Source: Acinetobacter portensis
GTDB taxonomy: Bacteria; Pseudomonadota; Gammaproteobacteria; Pseudomonadales; Moraxellaceae
DNA length: 64,000 nt
Direction of reading: 5' to 3'
NCBI RefSeq assembly: GCF_023158935.1
Contig: NZ_CP096121.1
Coordinates: forward strand, 124,001-188,000
Translations under genes and position numbers: made by a program
In this document: piece after piece, positions 25,343-34,091 of the stretch
How the letters are laid out: each line of letters starts with the position of its first letter
Numbering within the stretch: position 1 is the first letter of the stretch
The notes under the pieces: model-generated
What the model saw: the letters and a program-made list of their open reading frames with translations, nothing else
What the model was told of the DNA's origin: nothing
The model's database searches: none

Positions 25343-26435
25343 TATTATTGCTTCTTCTTAATAAATTTAACCATTGACGTTGTACACTTGCTTTAGATTT
25401 TGGCTTAGTAACAGTTATTGCTGCACGAGAGACAGGATAATGTCTTGTAGGCTTAATCATTAAATCTTTCATCTGTTGGAGCTGAACAGGCAGCTTCTTA
25501 CGCTTATCCCAAAAGTTTGCATGACTAATTCCGTATTCCTTTGAACGCTGTATTAGTAAATTACAGGGAATATCCATAATCTGATCCAATATTGAAAGCA
25601 AAACTATTCGCTCTTGAGTATTCAGATATTCAAATGCCAAAGGAGTAATTGGATTTGGAAGATGTAAATTTACGTCAAAACTTTCAAACAATTGAATCAC
25701 ATTTTTATTTGGCGTATTGACCAAAAATCTGATCTCACTGAGCCATGCACGAGCAATTTCAAACCATACTTGAGAAGTTACACGTGATTGATTATAAAAA
25801 CCAAATTTTTGATTTAAGACTTGCTCTGCTTTATCTTGGAAGTTTAAAGCGTTTAAATTGATATTTTTGCTTCCCTCAAAATACCTTAAATCAAAACCAC
25901 ATACTGTACAGATCGCCAAGCAACCATGTTCTAAATCCGCTTTAAATGGTTGAATCGTCGCACCACATTCAAGGCAATGGTCAATTAAATAGACTCGATG
26001 TCGATCACAATGATAATGCCACCCCATACGCCACATTAAACGCAAATAAGGCGGATTTTCACGACTTTTCAAGCATTCAACACACACTTGTCGACCTGAT
26101 ATATTTGAACGGTTTCGTGTGCCCAAGGATAAAACCCAAGGGATATTTTGCTTTGGATCATAATTTGGGTGTATCTGAGAAACAATGCTACTCAACATCG
26201 ATTGCTGTATATTCTGTTTTGACTCAATACTATGAGATAACAGAGCATCGAACCTTTCTGCATCTACTCCTTTATCTAAATCAATTGTTAAAGCTCTCCA
26301 TTTCCCCCATAAAGCCTCAACGAGAACCATAGGTGAGCATCCTACATCTAATGCAGAACGGATCAGCCACGATGAAAATATTTCCCCCTGTTGAATGGGA
26401 GTTCTGATATACCAACATTGTTCAGGTTGACTCAT
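25320..26435 (-). CDS. tniQ: TniQ/TnsD-family transposition protein
   Basis: 371 residues. The N-terminal TniQ domain (YIRTPIQQGEIFSSWLIRSAL) is followed by zinc-binding pairs CVECLKS, HYHCDRHRVYLIDHCLECG and CTVCGFDL (about residues 118-180) and a helical C-terminal part. TniQ/TnsD proteins link the target DNA to the AAA+ regulator. It lies 29 bases downstream of tnsC. Length is between short TniQ and full TnsD, so a fixed attachment site need not be recognised. Confidence 0.9.
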   Translation of the reverse strand: MSQPEQCWYIRTPIQQGEIFSSWLIRSALDVGCSPMVLVEALWGKWRALTIDLDKGVDAERFDALLSHSIESKQNIQQSMLSSIVSQIHPNYDPKQNIPWVLSLGTRNRSNISGRQVCVECLKSRENPPYLRLMWRMGWHYHCDRHRVYLIDHCLECGATIQPFKADLEHGCLAICTVCGFDLRYFEGSKNINLNALNFQDKAEQVLNQKFGFYNQSRVTSQVWFEIARAWLSEIRFLVNTPNKNVIQLFESFDVNLHLPNPITPLAFEYLNTQERIVLLSILDQIMDIPCNLLIQRSKEYGISHANFWDKRKKLPVQLQQMKDLMIKPTRHYPVSRAAITVTKPKSKASVQRQWLNLLRRSNNSGARHID

Positions 26436-26464
26436 CTCTACCTCCCTATAATGATTTCGCAGAA

Positions 26465-27385
26465 TTAACTCAGGCTGAGATTTATATTTCTAATATTTCT
26501 TAAACCCTCCGTAGGTTTAAGCCATTTAAACTTATGTACGATGTCATAGGTAATTTCTTCATCACCTTGTAAAATGGCTTCTTTGGCACACTCCACTAGT
26601 AATCGATTTAAATCTCCCAGATTTCCACCTGACACTTCAAAAATCAACGTAGCAATCTCTTTGGATGCAAGATTAGACTGTTTTTTTAATGGCAATAGTC
26701 GAACATAGCTGACTAATAATCTTAAAAAATCTTGATTGAGTTCCCATTTAGGTAAATTCACCACATCAAAGCGACTGGCATATTGCGGATCAGTATGCAG
26801 TATGGTGATTGCTTCACGAGTACCGACACCTACGATATTCAGACTCAATTCATTGCTGAGGTTCTTGAGCGTATTCATGACTTCGGGAAGCAATTTGGCT
26901 GAACCTGTCAGACAATTATGAATTTCATCGATAATCAACATTTTTGTTTCATACTTACGCATCAAGTGTACGGCTTGATTTCGTAATTTGGCTTCAGGAT
27001 CACTTGCCCGAAATGGCACAAAGAAGTGATTTAAAATATTAATATAGAGTTCTTTAACATTCGCTTTTGCTGGAGCAAGTATCGGCAAAACAGGCTTGGT
27101 CACGGACAACAAATCCATGTCGGCATCACTTACGGTTTTTGTATAATACTGTCTAGCAAACTCATGAATGATGGTTGTTTTGCCCATATTGGAGTCGCCA
27201 ACAATCAACAAGCATTCTGGTCTTAGTTTCCTAGGGCGATTCAGAATATCAGTCAATGTATTCATGATGGTAATAGCTTTCTTATAGCCAATCCATCGAT
27301 CAGTAAATAATGTCTCAATCCGTTCACTATCGCTTAATTGCATGATTTCAAGTACATGCTCTGCAAGATGTTCATATTTTTCCAT
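26465..27385 (-). CDS. tnsC: TnsC/TniB-family AAA+ transposition regulator
   Basis: 306 residues from ATG 27385, with GAGGTG upstream, 4 bases after tnsB. Walker A is GDSNMGKTT (residues 63-71) and Walker B MLIIDEIHN (about 155), with sensor region NIVGVGTREA. It loads on DNA with ATP and passes the target choice to TnsAB. It belongs to the shorter TniB-like class and is intact. Confidence 0.92.
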   Translation of the reverse strand: MEKYEHLAEHVLEIMQLSDSERIETLFTDRWIGYKKAITIMNTLTDILNRPRKLRPECLLIVGDSNMGKTTIIHEFARQYYTKTVSDADMDLLSVTKPVLPILAPAKANVKELYINILNHFFVPFRASDPEAKLRNQAVHLMRKYETKMLIIDEIHNCLTGSAKLLPEVMNTLKNLSNELSLNIVGVGTREAITILHTDPQYASRFDVVNLPKWELNQDFLRLLVSYVRLLPLKKQSNLASKEIATLIFEVSGGNLGDLNRLLVECAKEAILQGDEEITYDIVHKFKWLKPTEGLRNIRNINLSLS

Positions 27386-27389
27386 CACA

Positions 27390-29300
27390 TCACCTCAAAT
27401 CATCAAATGCAGTTAAAGGGGTACTCCACAAATCATCACTTGTCTGAATGCTTTCAGAAACTACAGCCTTTTTAGACTGATTCTGTTCGGAAAGCTGAGT
27501 GATGGCTTTTTCATTTTCCTTTTTTCTTTGGTTTGAGCGACGTTGCTTTCGAGTCAAGCTTCGAGCCTGATTAAGCTGTTCACGTAGATGTAAAATCGCC
27601 TTGTAAATCTCATCTTGATTCTGAACATCCTGACGCTCACTTTTGAGATAGTTCTGAACCTGCTTATATTCAAATAAGCTAATCGGTGGTATCTCTCGCT
27701 TTGCAGTAGGTACTTTAAAATAGGTATTAGAAAATGGCTCATAAAACCAAATCTGTGAAATATCCCTCGGATCACGTTTAAACAAGAATTTTCTTTTACG
27801 CTTTCGATTATTGTCCTCTGGATCAATAGAATTAACCCATTGTCTTAAACAGTCGGCAAAATAGAATAAGTTATCTTTTTGCACCCCTGTACGCTGAATA
27901 GTCGCTTCAAATTCAGGTAGAAAGTCAATAAACAAGGTATCTTCATCTGATACACGTTCTTTCAAACCTGTACCTGCTGTCGTCTTCGTCCCCCAAATAC
28001 CTTCTTCCCATTTAACTATTGGGGATGTTCCTAAAGCGGAATGTTTCTTCTGGTGATAAACTTTAGTAATCCAATAAACGATATAGTATTCAAGCTCTTT
28101 TAATGTCATACAGGCTTGTTTCGCGGAATCATAAGTTCCACGCTGCTGCACATTTGAAAAAGTTGTACCATCCAAGACATGCATTTCAAGATTGACGATA
28201 CCAAGCATACGCTCGATGTGACCGCCAAACCTTGCCCCACCAATTGGTCGGTATTCCCAATGAATCCCATACTTTAGACAAGCTTTACTGATGTGATTGG
28301 TTCTAAAATCGGGTCCATTATCTGTATGCACCGAGTCCATGATCCCTTCGACCTGCCATTCAGCATCAATATCTAGTTCGATTAACTTACGTTTTTTTGA
28401 CAAAATACAAGATGCTATACACATCGCCACTGAAGTCGTACTTGGCGCTTCTAGTGATAGGTAATACCCTACGATCATCCGACTGAAAACATCGATTGCC
28501 AAGGTTAAGTGAGGTTTTCCAATCGCTTCTCTGAACTCGTCATCCACGATTTCAATATCTAGAGGTGTATGATCAATCTGCACATATGCCAAAGGGTAAT
28601 CAGCATTTGGAAATGAACCCGCAGCAGCCTTAAATTTATCTATTGCAGCTTTAGATCCAAGACGTGCTTTCGTTACTTGGTAATCATTTAAAGCCTCGAT
28701 TCTTCTACGAATAGAGTTTTCATGTGGTGCTTCAAGCTGAAGTCGTGAACACTCTGCTTTTACAATTTCAATCGTTTTGGAAATACTGGGTTTCTTCGCA
28801 TTCAAATATTCATCATTGATAGCTTGTTTAATGATATTGCTCACTTGAGGTGACAACCTTGATTTTTCAGTTGTCCAACCTCGTTTTTTGGGAATCAACG
28901 CCATTAGAGAATTATTTTCTCGATAATCTTTAAGCCACTTCCACAATGTTGAACGATTTACATCATATTCATTCGCCCTATTTTCGACCAGTTCAGTGGT
29001 TGAATACTCAATCAAAGGCTTAATAATCTCATAACGTTGTAAAGCAATCTGCCAAGCTTCATTACTGATATCCTTATCACCTTTGTTTAGGTTTTCAGTT
29101 AGCGTATTTTCCCCATCAAAAACGGTCAAACTTTTAGCATTGACCTGTAAACTACGTACCGAATCAAGACTTGATATAACAATGTCATTGGCATTTAAAA
29201 CATTAACAATTTTATAAGGTTTTCCCTCATAACCAACAACCACATTGGGTTTTAGAATGATACGACTACGATCAATACTGACAGCATTAGATTCAATCAT
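27390..29300 (-). CDS. tnsB: TnsB/TniA-family DDE transposase
   Basis: 636 residues. Helix-turn-helix domains at the N-terminus (VNRSTLWKWLKDYRE near residue 115), then an rve-type DDE core: VQIDHTPLDIEI (Asp about 240), VHTDNGPDF (Asp about 325) and GGHIERMLG (Glu about 363). A Mu-type C-terminal beta barrel and a charged tail rich in Gln/Lys follow, the part that contacts TnsC. It binds the transposon ends and makes the 3' cuts and strand transfer. It begins right at the tnsA stop behind GAGGA. Confidence 0.93.
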   Translation of the reverse strand: MIESNAVSIDRSRIILKPNVVVGYEGKPYKIVNVLNANDIVISSLDSVRSLQVNAKSLTVFDGENTLTENLNKGDKDISNEAWQIALQRYEIIKPLIEYSTTELVENRANEYDVNRSTLWKWLKDYRENNSLMALIPKKRGWTTEKSRLSPQVSNIIKQAINDEYLNAKKPSISKTIEIVKAECSRLQLEAPHENSIRRRIEALNDYQVTKARLGSKAAIDKFKAAAGSFPNADYPLAYVQIDHTPLDIEIVDDEFREAIGKPHLTLAIDVFSRMIVGYYLSLEAPSTTSVAMCIASCILSKKRKLIELDIDAEWQVEGIMDSVHTDNGPDFRTNHISKACLKYGIHWEYRPIGGARFGGHIERMLGIVNLEMHVLDGTTFSNVQQRGTYDSAKQACMTLKELEYYIVYWITKVYHQKKHSALGTSPIVKWEEGIWGTKTTAGTGLKERVSDEDTLFIDFLPEFEATIQRTGVQKDNLFYFADCLRQWVNSIDPEDNNRKRKRKFLFKRDPRDISQIWFYEPFSNTYFKVPTAKREIPPISLFEYKQVQNYLKSERQDVQNQDEIYKAILHLREQLNQARSLTRKQRRSNQRKKENEKAITQLSEQNQSKKAVVSESIQTSDDLWSTPLTAFDDLR

Positions 29301-30011
29301 TTAGATATTCCTCACAAACGCATCATTTTGGTTCACCCATATCACTGTTTTAGCCGTTAAAGGGCAATACAAGTCACAAGCAATCATTCGCTTTGCCACT
29401 AGTGCCCAAACTTGGTGAATCCCTTTTAAAACATTGGTTTTATCTTTAAAAAGATGAGCAGGTAACTGATTAATTGTTGATTGACCTAATTTTTGCAGAG
29501 TATCGAGTAATAATTGTTGATCAACGGCATCTACATGAGAGCGTCTAAATTTTTTTAAGAAATTAATATTTTCCCAATACTGATCATATAATCTTGTTTC
29601 ACTGATAATCTTAAATTTCCACCCTTTATCAACAGCAAAACGATGGGCTGCTCTAAATTTTGGTTTTAACTTATCCCAGTCCTCAACAAGCTTTTTCTTA
29701 GGTTTAATTTCGATGAGCATTGGTACTGGAAAATCCTCAAAATCATCACAATTCGAGCTTAAAAACTGCACTAAAAAGTCAGGGGTGTAGGTTGATTGAT
29801 TACCCAATTCAGTGATGTAGGGGATAACTACAGGTTGACCTATAACATCAATCACATTGTTATTAAATTCTTGCTTAAGTATGAAATCACGCTCAAGTGT
29901 GGATTCAAACCATATGGTTTTTTCACCTCTAAAAGCATAATTGCCTGAAATACTCCCGTAAACAGTTTGGGCTTTTCTAACAGGTGAGTATTCATCACTC
30001 AATTTTTTCAT
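29301..30011 (-). CDS. tnsA: TnsA endonuclease
   Basis: 236 residues. The restriction-like nuclease residues are present: Glu36 in WFESTLERDF, Asp78 in YTPDFLVQF and Glu101/Lys103 in LIEIKPKKK, followed by the C-terminal TnsA domain. It cuts the 5' strands so the element leaves by cut-and-paste rather than by forming cointegrates. It is the first gene behind the right end, so the transposition operon promoter must lie in 30012-30166. Confidence 0.93.
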   Translation of the reverse strand: MKKLSDEYSPVRKAQTVYGSISGNYAFRGEKTIWFESTLERDFILKQEFNNNVIDVIGQPVVIPYITELGNQSTYTPDFLVQFLSSNCDDFEDFPVPMLIEIKPKKKLVEDWDKLKPKFRAAHRFAVDKGWKFKIISETRLYDQYWENINFLKKFRRSHVDAVDQQLLLDTLQKLGQSTINQLPAHLFKDKTNVLKGIHQVWALVAKRMIACDLYCPLTAKTVIWVNQNDAFVRNI

Positions 30012-30028
30012 AAAAAATTCACCATTCA

Positions 30029-30166
30029 GCCAATCGTGCGTATTAATGTAATTTTGTAAGCCACTCTTATCTATTTGTATAAATAATCTAATTTAATTGT
30101 GTGAAATTAGAGTGACAACCTATTGATTATCTATAATGCCACTCTATTATATTGCTGTAAATGACA
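30029..30166. repeat. Transposon right end with several TnsB-site-like repeats
   Basis: Read inward from TGTCATTTACAG, similar 17-mers occur at 30144-30160 (TTACAGCAATATAATAG), 30088-30104 (TCACACAATTAAATTAG), 30066-30081 (TATACAAATAGATAAG) and about 30041-30060 (CTTACAAAATTACATTAA), sharing an ACAnnAWnnWAWTAG core. Tn7-type right ends carry more, closer TnsB sites than left ends, as seen here. The tnsA promoter should overlap them, which would give self-control. Confidence 0.55.
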
Positions 30167-30171
30167 GCCTG
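30167..30171. repeat. Target-site duplication, right copy (GCCTG)
   Basis: GCCTG directly follows the transposon terminus TGACA at 30166 and matches 2076-2080. Confidence 0.92.
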
Positions 30172-30416
30172 AATACCCATTTTCTTCATTAAAGTACGTG
30201 TATGACGTCGTCCTATATGATGTCCTTGACGATTCAACAAATCACGCATCATACGACTGCCTGCAAAAGGATATTGCATATGTAATTCATCAATACATCG
30301 CATCAGCTTCAGATCTGATGCACTCACAGGTTTTGGGCGATAGTAATAACAACCACGGGAGACTTTCAGCAGCTTAGCTTGCTTAGATACTGAAATCTGA
30401 AGTGAGTCGTCGATTA
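30167..30416 (-). pseudogene. IS3-family transposase OrfB, N-terminal part
   Basis: About 83 residues (YYYRPKPVSASDLKLMRCID..., SRMMRDLLNRQGHHIGRRH) ending at GIQA, where the transposon entered. It continues at 1496-2080. The frame follows orfA by a probable -1 slip at CACAAAAGTTAA. No independent ATG start is present. Confidence 0.88.
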
Positions 30417-30719
30417 ACTTTTGTGGTTGAAGCGGCCCAGTTTCTTCAACACACCTTCTAAAAAATCAATTTCTAATGCCTGCTCACCGATTTTTGCATG
30501 TAGTTTTTTTAGATCGATGGGTGGTTCTGTTGGAGCTTTTGATTGATCGAAAGCTTGCGAGGAAGCTGAGATCAATTGATTTTTCCAGTCAATAATTTGG
30601 TTTTGATGAACATCAAACTCAGCACTCAATTCAGCAAGTGTTTTTTCTGCTTTAATCGCAGCAAGTGCTACCTTAGCTTTAAAATCATTTGAATGATTTC
30701 TTCTTGGTCTACGTGCCAT
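30414..30719 (-). CDS. IS3-family OrfA of the interrupted element
   Basis: 101 residues from ATG 30719, with TGGAG upstream. Its helix-turn-helix domain (NDFKAKVALAAIKAEKTLAELSAEFDVHQNQIIDWKNQLI) is intact and closely resembles OrfA of the other IS. With OrfB cut it cannot move its own element, but it could still bind IS ends. Confidence 0.9.
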   Translation of the reverse strand: MARRPRRNHSNDFKAKVALAAIKAEKTLAELSAEFDVHQNQIIDWKNQLISASSQAFDQSKAPTEPPIDLKKLHAKIGEQALEIDFLEGVLKKLGRFNHKS

Positions 30720-30768
30720 AAAATACTCCATATATTGATGTTTATAACATCATTTGAGGAGCAGAATA

Positions 30769-31704
30769 TCACTTATAGGAGTTGTTCAAATTTACGGATC
30801 CATCTCTCTCTCGTACACTTAGAAGATAAGCATCTGGATTCGTTTTTAATTCTTTATCTAACATTATTAGCTTATTCAACATATCTTGGTTTGTCGTCTT
30901 GGGAATGATCCAACCGCCAAAACTAATATTGTTTAATTTGATGTTAGGTAGTGGATCTTGTCTATTTTGTTCCAGTAACCAAAGATAGTTTTCACTACAA
31001 ACAAATAAGACTTTTAATTCCTGATCAATGCGCCGTAAATCACAATATCTGAATAGGTTTACGTTACCTGGTGCTTCAGCATTGATAATTGGTTTTTTTC
31101 TTGTTTTTTCACCATGTAACTTAAAGTATTTAACACAACTTTCAATGTCACTTTTTAAATTGATTGGTGCAGTTTCTATTGGTGCCTCTGATAATTGTTC
31201 TTCAGCATATTCAAAATAGATCCAACATACATCTTGGTCTTTTAGCTTTTCAAAAAGCCAATCTGGAACGTCATGCAATTTTTGTTTTAGTACAAATGGT
31301 TTTCCTACATTCGTAATCTTGACGCTTCTTTTCTTGTACGTGTCCAGCTCCCCTATCTTCTTCACGCCACTTTTATATAAATAACGGTTTTTGAGAACTA
31401 CTTTACTCTTTTTTACCTCTTTTTCAGGTTTAGGATCAGTACTGGATTTTTCAGGCTCAACATTCAAACAAAAGTAATCTATTCCTTTGGTAAACAATTG
31501 AAACTTCCCCTCCTTTTCAATTAAGGCAAAATTCCCTCTGATTTCAGCACCTACTATATCTTTAGATATTAGAAATCGATCATCAACGGTTTGTTCATTT
31601 AAGAGCAGTAAAGCCGATTTAAAATCTACTTTGTGTTCTGGTATTACAACATAACCGTGGTCAAACAACTTTTTGCTCACTCGGATAACTGTGTAAATAT
31701 CCAT
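30769..31704 (-). CDS. Hypothetical plasmid protein, 3' end replaced by IS sequence
   Basis: 311 residues, the last ~12 (from DGSVNLNN) encoded by the IS end, so the native C-terminus is lost. No family recognised. The protein has a Lys/Glu-rich middle (about residues 90-115) and several aromatic-rich strands (DVCWIYFEYAEE, YLWLLEQN). It is the last gene of the leftward backbone group and starts behind AAGGAG, so the upstream part is probably still made. Confidence 0.65.
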   Translation of the reverse strand: MDIYTVIRVSKKLFDHGYVVIPEHKVDFKSALLLLNEQTVDDRFLISKDIVGAEIRGNFALIEKEGKFQLFTKGIDYFCLNVEPEKSSTDPKPEKEVKKSKVVLKNRYLYKSGVKKIGELDTYKKRSVKITNVGKPFVLKQKLHDVPDWLFEKLKDQDVCWIYFEYAEEQLSEAPIETAPINLKSDIESCVKYFKLHGEKTRKKPIINAEAPGNVNLFRYCDLRRIDQELKVLFVCSENYLWLLEQNRQDPLPNIKLNNISFGGWIIPKTTNQDMLNKLIMLDKELKTNPDAYLLSVRERDGSVNLNNSYK

Positions 31705-31719
31705 AACCAGCTCCTTATA

Positions 31720-32499
31720 TTATTTCCTGTAATTTTGGTTGATGTATTCTTGGATCGCTACAATTCTTTTTTCTGAAGTAGGATGCGTTGATAAGAAATC
31801 AATTTTAGTGCCCTGTTTTTCTTGGGCTACTACTTTATTCCAAAAGCTGACTGCGCCCTGTGGGTTGTAACCAGCACGAACCATAATATCAACACCTAGA
31901 AGATCCGCTTCACTTTCAAGTTTGCGCGAACCAGGTAAGTTAACCCCATAATCGCCTAGTAAACTTGTGCCAGATACAACCATGTCACCAAGACCAGCCG
32001 AACTAGCTGCAAGCACACCTAAACCAGTTAAAAGCTTTTTACTTACCTTTTCACGCCCATGATCACGTAAAGCATGTGCAATTTCGTGGCCGATCAGTGC
32101 AGCCAATTCATCATCAGTTGCATTAATTTTTGTGATAGAACCAGTCAACACACCGATCTTGCCTCCAGATAGACAAAACGCGTTGATTTCATTATCTCGG
32201 ATTGTATTAACTTCCCAATTCCAATTTGCTGCGTCAGCTCGATAATGTGGAACTTGTGCGATAAGACGTTTTGCTACTCTATTTACTTGAGCGTTATTCA
32301 CAATCAATCCACGCTGTTTAGCAGTCGTGATGATGTTGTTGTAAGACTGAGTACTTTGCTGAAGATATTCTTTTTCAGAATACAACATGATTTGTTTGCG
32401 TTTAGAACCCATTCCATCAATAGTACTAGATACGCAACCAGTTAAAAGAGATCCGGCAACAGCCAAAACACACAAAGATTTCATCTTAAAATCAAACAT
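31720..32499 (-). CDS. M48-family zinc metalloprotease, lipoprotein
   Basis: 259 residues from ATG 32499, chosen for its AAAGGA and because the lipoprotein signal then starts normally (KSLCVLAVAGSLLTGC, lipobox LLTGC with Cys22). The zinc site is HEIAH, with the third ligand in SESEAD-like RKLESEADLLG, then HPTSEKRI. It resembles LoiP/YfgC-type periplasmic proteases of the outer membrane. It overlaps the upstream membrane-protein gene by 8 bases. On conjugative plasmids such enzymes may open or check the cell envelope; here the role is unproven. Confidence 0.9.
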   Translation of the reverse strand: MFDFKMKSLCVLAVAGSLLTGCVSSTIDGMGSKRKQIMLYSEKEYLQQSTQSYNNIITTAKQRGLIVNNAQVNRVAKRLIAQVPHYRADAANWNWEVNTIRDNEINAFCLSGGKIGVLTGSITKINATDDELAALIGHEIAHALRDHGREKVSKKLLTGLGVLAASSAGLGDMVVSGTSLLGDYGVNLPGSRKLESEADLLGVDIMVRAGYNPQGAVSFWNKVVAQEKQGTKIDFLSTHPTSEKRIVAIQEYINQNYRK

Positions 32500-32980
32500 T
32501 TTGTTTTCCTTTATGTTTAAAAACATTTAACAAGTTAAAACTGCGCTTATTAAGCTTGTTTTTATCTTCCAAATCAGTAATACATTTAAACTCTTTTAAG
32601 ATGTTTTTGTAATGCTCTTTTTGTTCATTTTCTGACTTATTAAAACCTTTCAAAGCTAACTGTTCAATAGTTTTAGGGCTGAATAATTTCAGAAGAACTA
32701 TATTTAATATTAAAGTACCAGCCAGTAAGCCCAACGCATAAAGCTGAACAACTGAAGTACTGTATTTAGGTTCCATCGGACCAAGTGAACCAAAGCATAT
32801 AAAGCTAAATACAGATAAAGTAACTGCAGCTATAAAACTAGATACCGTAACTCTAATCTTGAACTTATATCGTGCAATTAAAGCGACAATTAAAAAACCA
32901 AAAAGTATGGTACCAATTGCCGTAGCCATTATGACTAAAAAGAGCCCAGGGTTTGTGTTTGATGGATCTAACATTTCCAT
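32492..32980 (-). CDS. Hypothetical inner-membrane protein
   Basis: 162 residues with three hydrophobic segments (LFLVIMATAIGTILFGFLIV, FIAAVTLSVFSFICFG and LYALGLLAGTLILNIVLL) in the first ~105 residues and a Lys/Glu-rich cytoplasmic tail. No family recognised. It sits in a tight leftward operon between a 172-residue protein and the M48 lipoprotein, overlapping the latter. Confidence 0.75.
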   Translation of the reverse strand: MEMLDPSNTNPGLFLVIMATAIGTILFGFLIVALIARYKFKIRVTVSSFIAAVTLSVFSFICFGSLGPMEPKYSTSVVQLYALGLLAGTLILNIVLLKLFSPKTIEQLALKGFNKSENEQKEHYKNILKEFKCITDLEDKNKLNKRSFNLLNVFKHKGKQNV

Positions 32981-32989
32981 AGAATATCC

Positions 32990-33508
32990 TTAAATAAAAC
33001 CCTTGCTTTCTAATAGGGTGAAACGATCTTTAAACAGTACAAAGAATGTTTTTTTAACGCTTTCGTACTGGTGTTTGATAATGTCTAAAGCACTATCATA
33101 TGCACCTAGTTTCACGTAATTAACAAAATTGGCATGATCAAAACCTTTAAGTTTGTGACGTTTAATAAAGCCCTTAAAGTCTTGCTCTTTTTCTTTAAAT
33201 TGATTCTCAAATTCAAAGAAAAGTTTGCCTAATTTCATGCTGTATAGTTTTAAATTGACAATAAATTCGACTAAAGGTGTTTCATTTCCTCTAATCGTAA
33301 CCAGCATGTCTTTATCTTTTGTGATTTCGAGCGATGGTAAAAAATTAGAAAAATTAACCAGTAGATCACTTAATAAAACTTGTTTATTAAAGTATGTGAC
33401 CAAAACAGGTGCGCTATCTGGCACATACGCTTTGATACGTTCAAATTTACTTAAAGCTTCTGGAGAAGCATGACCACTAAGGGCTAATTTCACTAACATA
33501 TAATTCAC
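32990..33508 (-). CDS. Hypothetical protein
   Basis: 172 residues, no signal peptide or membrane segment, mostly helical and basic with a central FIVNLKLYSMKLGKLFFEFENQFKEKEQ stretch. No family recognised. Its start overlaps the stop of the upstream regulator-like gene by 4 bases, and the next gene follows after 9 bases, so it is operon-borne. Confidence 0.7.
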   Translation of the reverse strand: MNYMLVKLALSGHASPEALSKFERIKAYVPDSAPVLVTYFNKQVLLSDLLVNFSNFLPSLEITKDKDMLVTIRGNETPLVEFIVNLKLYSMKLGKLFFEFENQFKEKEQDFKGFIKRHKLKGFDHANFVNYVKLGAYDSALDIIKHQYESVKKTFFVLFKDRFTLLESKGFI

Positions 33509-33927
33509 TCGACATCTAATTCATTTTTTAAAACCAATTTGTATTTTGGATGAACCCCAAGTCTAAGTTGAAGTAATGTCCACGCTTGCTTTGTTATTAA
33601 CTTTTCGCCACTTTCAAACTTTGACCACTGTATATTGTTGTACAATCCTGTGTGACTAGACATTTTGGTTTTACTTAAACCACTCCAGACTCTTAGTTGT
33701 TTTCCTAAGACTGGTATTGGAACCAGCATTAAACCATTGTCCTCTTGTTCCTTTAAAATCTTTAAAGCTGCCTTTTTACCTACTAATTGACCGCCATCTT
33801 CACAAATATAAGTAATACGAGCTGTATATTGTTCAGAGTTTAAGCACTCTTCTAACAATGCTAGAACTTCATCCTGAGGATTCGTTAAACCCCCTCCAAC
33901 CGTATCGCCTGTATCAGTTTTAATCAC
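33505..33927 (-). CDS. Possible helix-turn-helix protein
   Basis: 140 residues. The region WSKFESGEKLITKQAWTLLQLRLGV resembles the end of an XRE-type helix-turn-helix (wEsGk ... a..ll.lgv), preceded by LSKTKMSSHTGLYNN as the recognition segment; the match is partial. It heads the leftward operon 31.7-33.9 kb, where a regulator would fit. A GTATATAC motif lies 32 bases upstream (33959-33967). Confidence 0.55.
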   Translation of the reverse strand: MIKTDTGDTVGGGLTNPQDEVLALLEECLNSEQYTARITYICEDGGQLVGKKAALKILKEQEDNGLMLVPIPVLGKQLRVWSGLSKTKMSSHTGLYNNIQWSKFESGEKLITKQAWTLLQLRLGVHPKYKLVLKNELDVE

Positions 33928-34091
33928 GAGTTATACCTTTTAAGATAGATATTCTTATAGTATATACGAAAAACATTTAAAAGATTTTTTTAAAAAAACA
34001 AAATGTTCATTTTTTGTATTTTAGCTAAAACCACTTATAATATGATTATTGGTATTAACCAAGGTTTAAAACATATTGAAAGGTGTTTAAA

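Larger units (their letters stand above)
2081..30166. mobile_element. Tn7-like transposon with arsenosugar cargo, 28,086 bp
   Basis: Ends read inward as TGTCAGTT (left) and TGTCATTT (right), flanked by GCCTG duplications. The right end carries leftward tnsA, tnsB, tnsC, tniQ and a zinc-ribbon gene; the left end carries a lone TnsE-like gene. Cargo lies between about 4.2 and 22.5 kb. The sulfate permease-uspA pair together with this five-gene transposition set is the arrangement I recall for Tn6022/AbaR backbones (there called tniC, tniA, tniB, tniD, tniE, sup, uspA), so it is probably a distant member of that group. A TnsA endonuclease with its key residues present and the clean junctions both point to cut-and-paste movement. 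Confidence 0.93.
30167..30808 (-). mobile_element. IS3-family element, right part (split by the Tn7-like transposon)
   Basis: Carries orfA, the 5' part of orfB and the other IS end (blocks ATATCACTTATAG, GTTGTTCAAA and CCATCTCT). Its outward inverted repeat matches that at 1435. Beyond it lies a gene unrelated to the rep gene interrupted on the far side. Confidence 0.85.
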
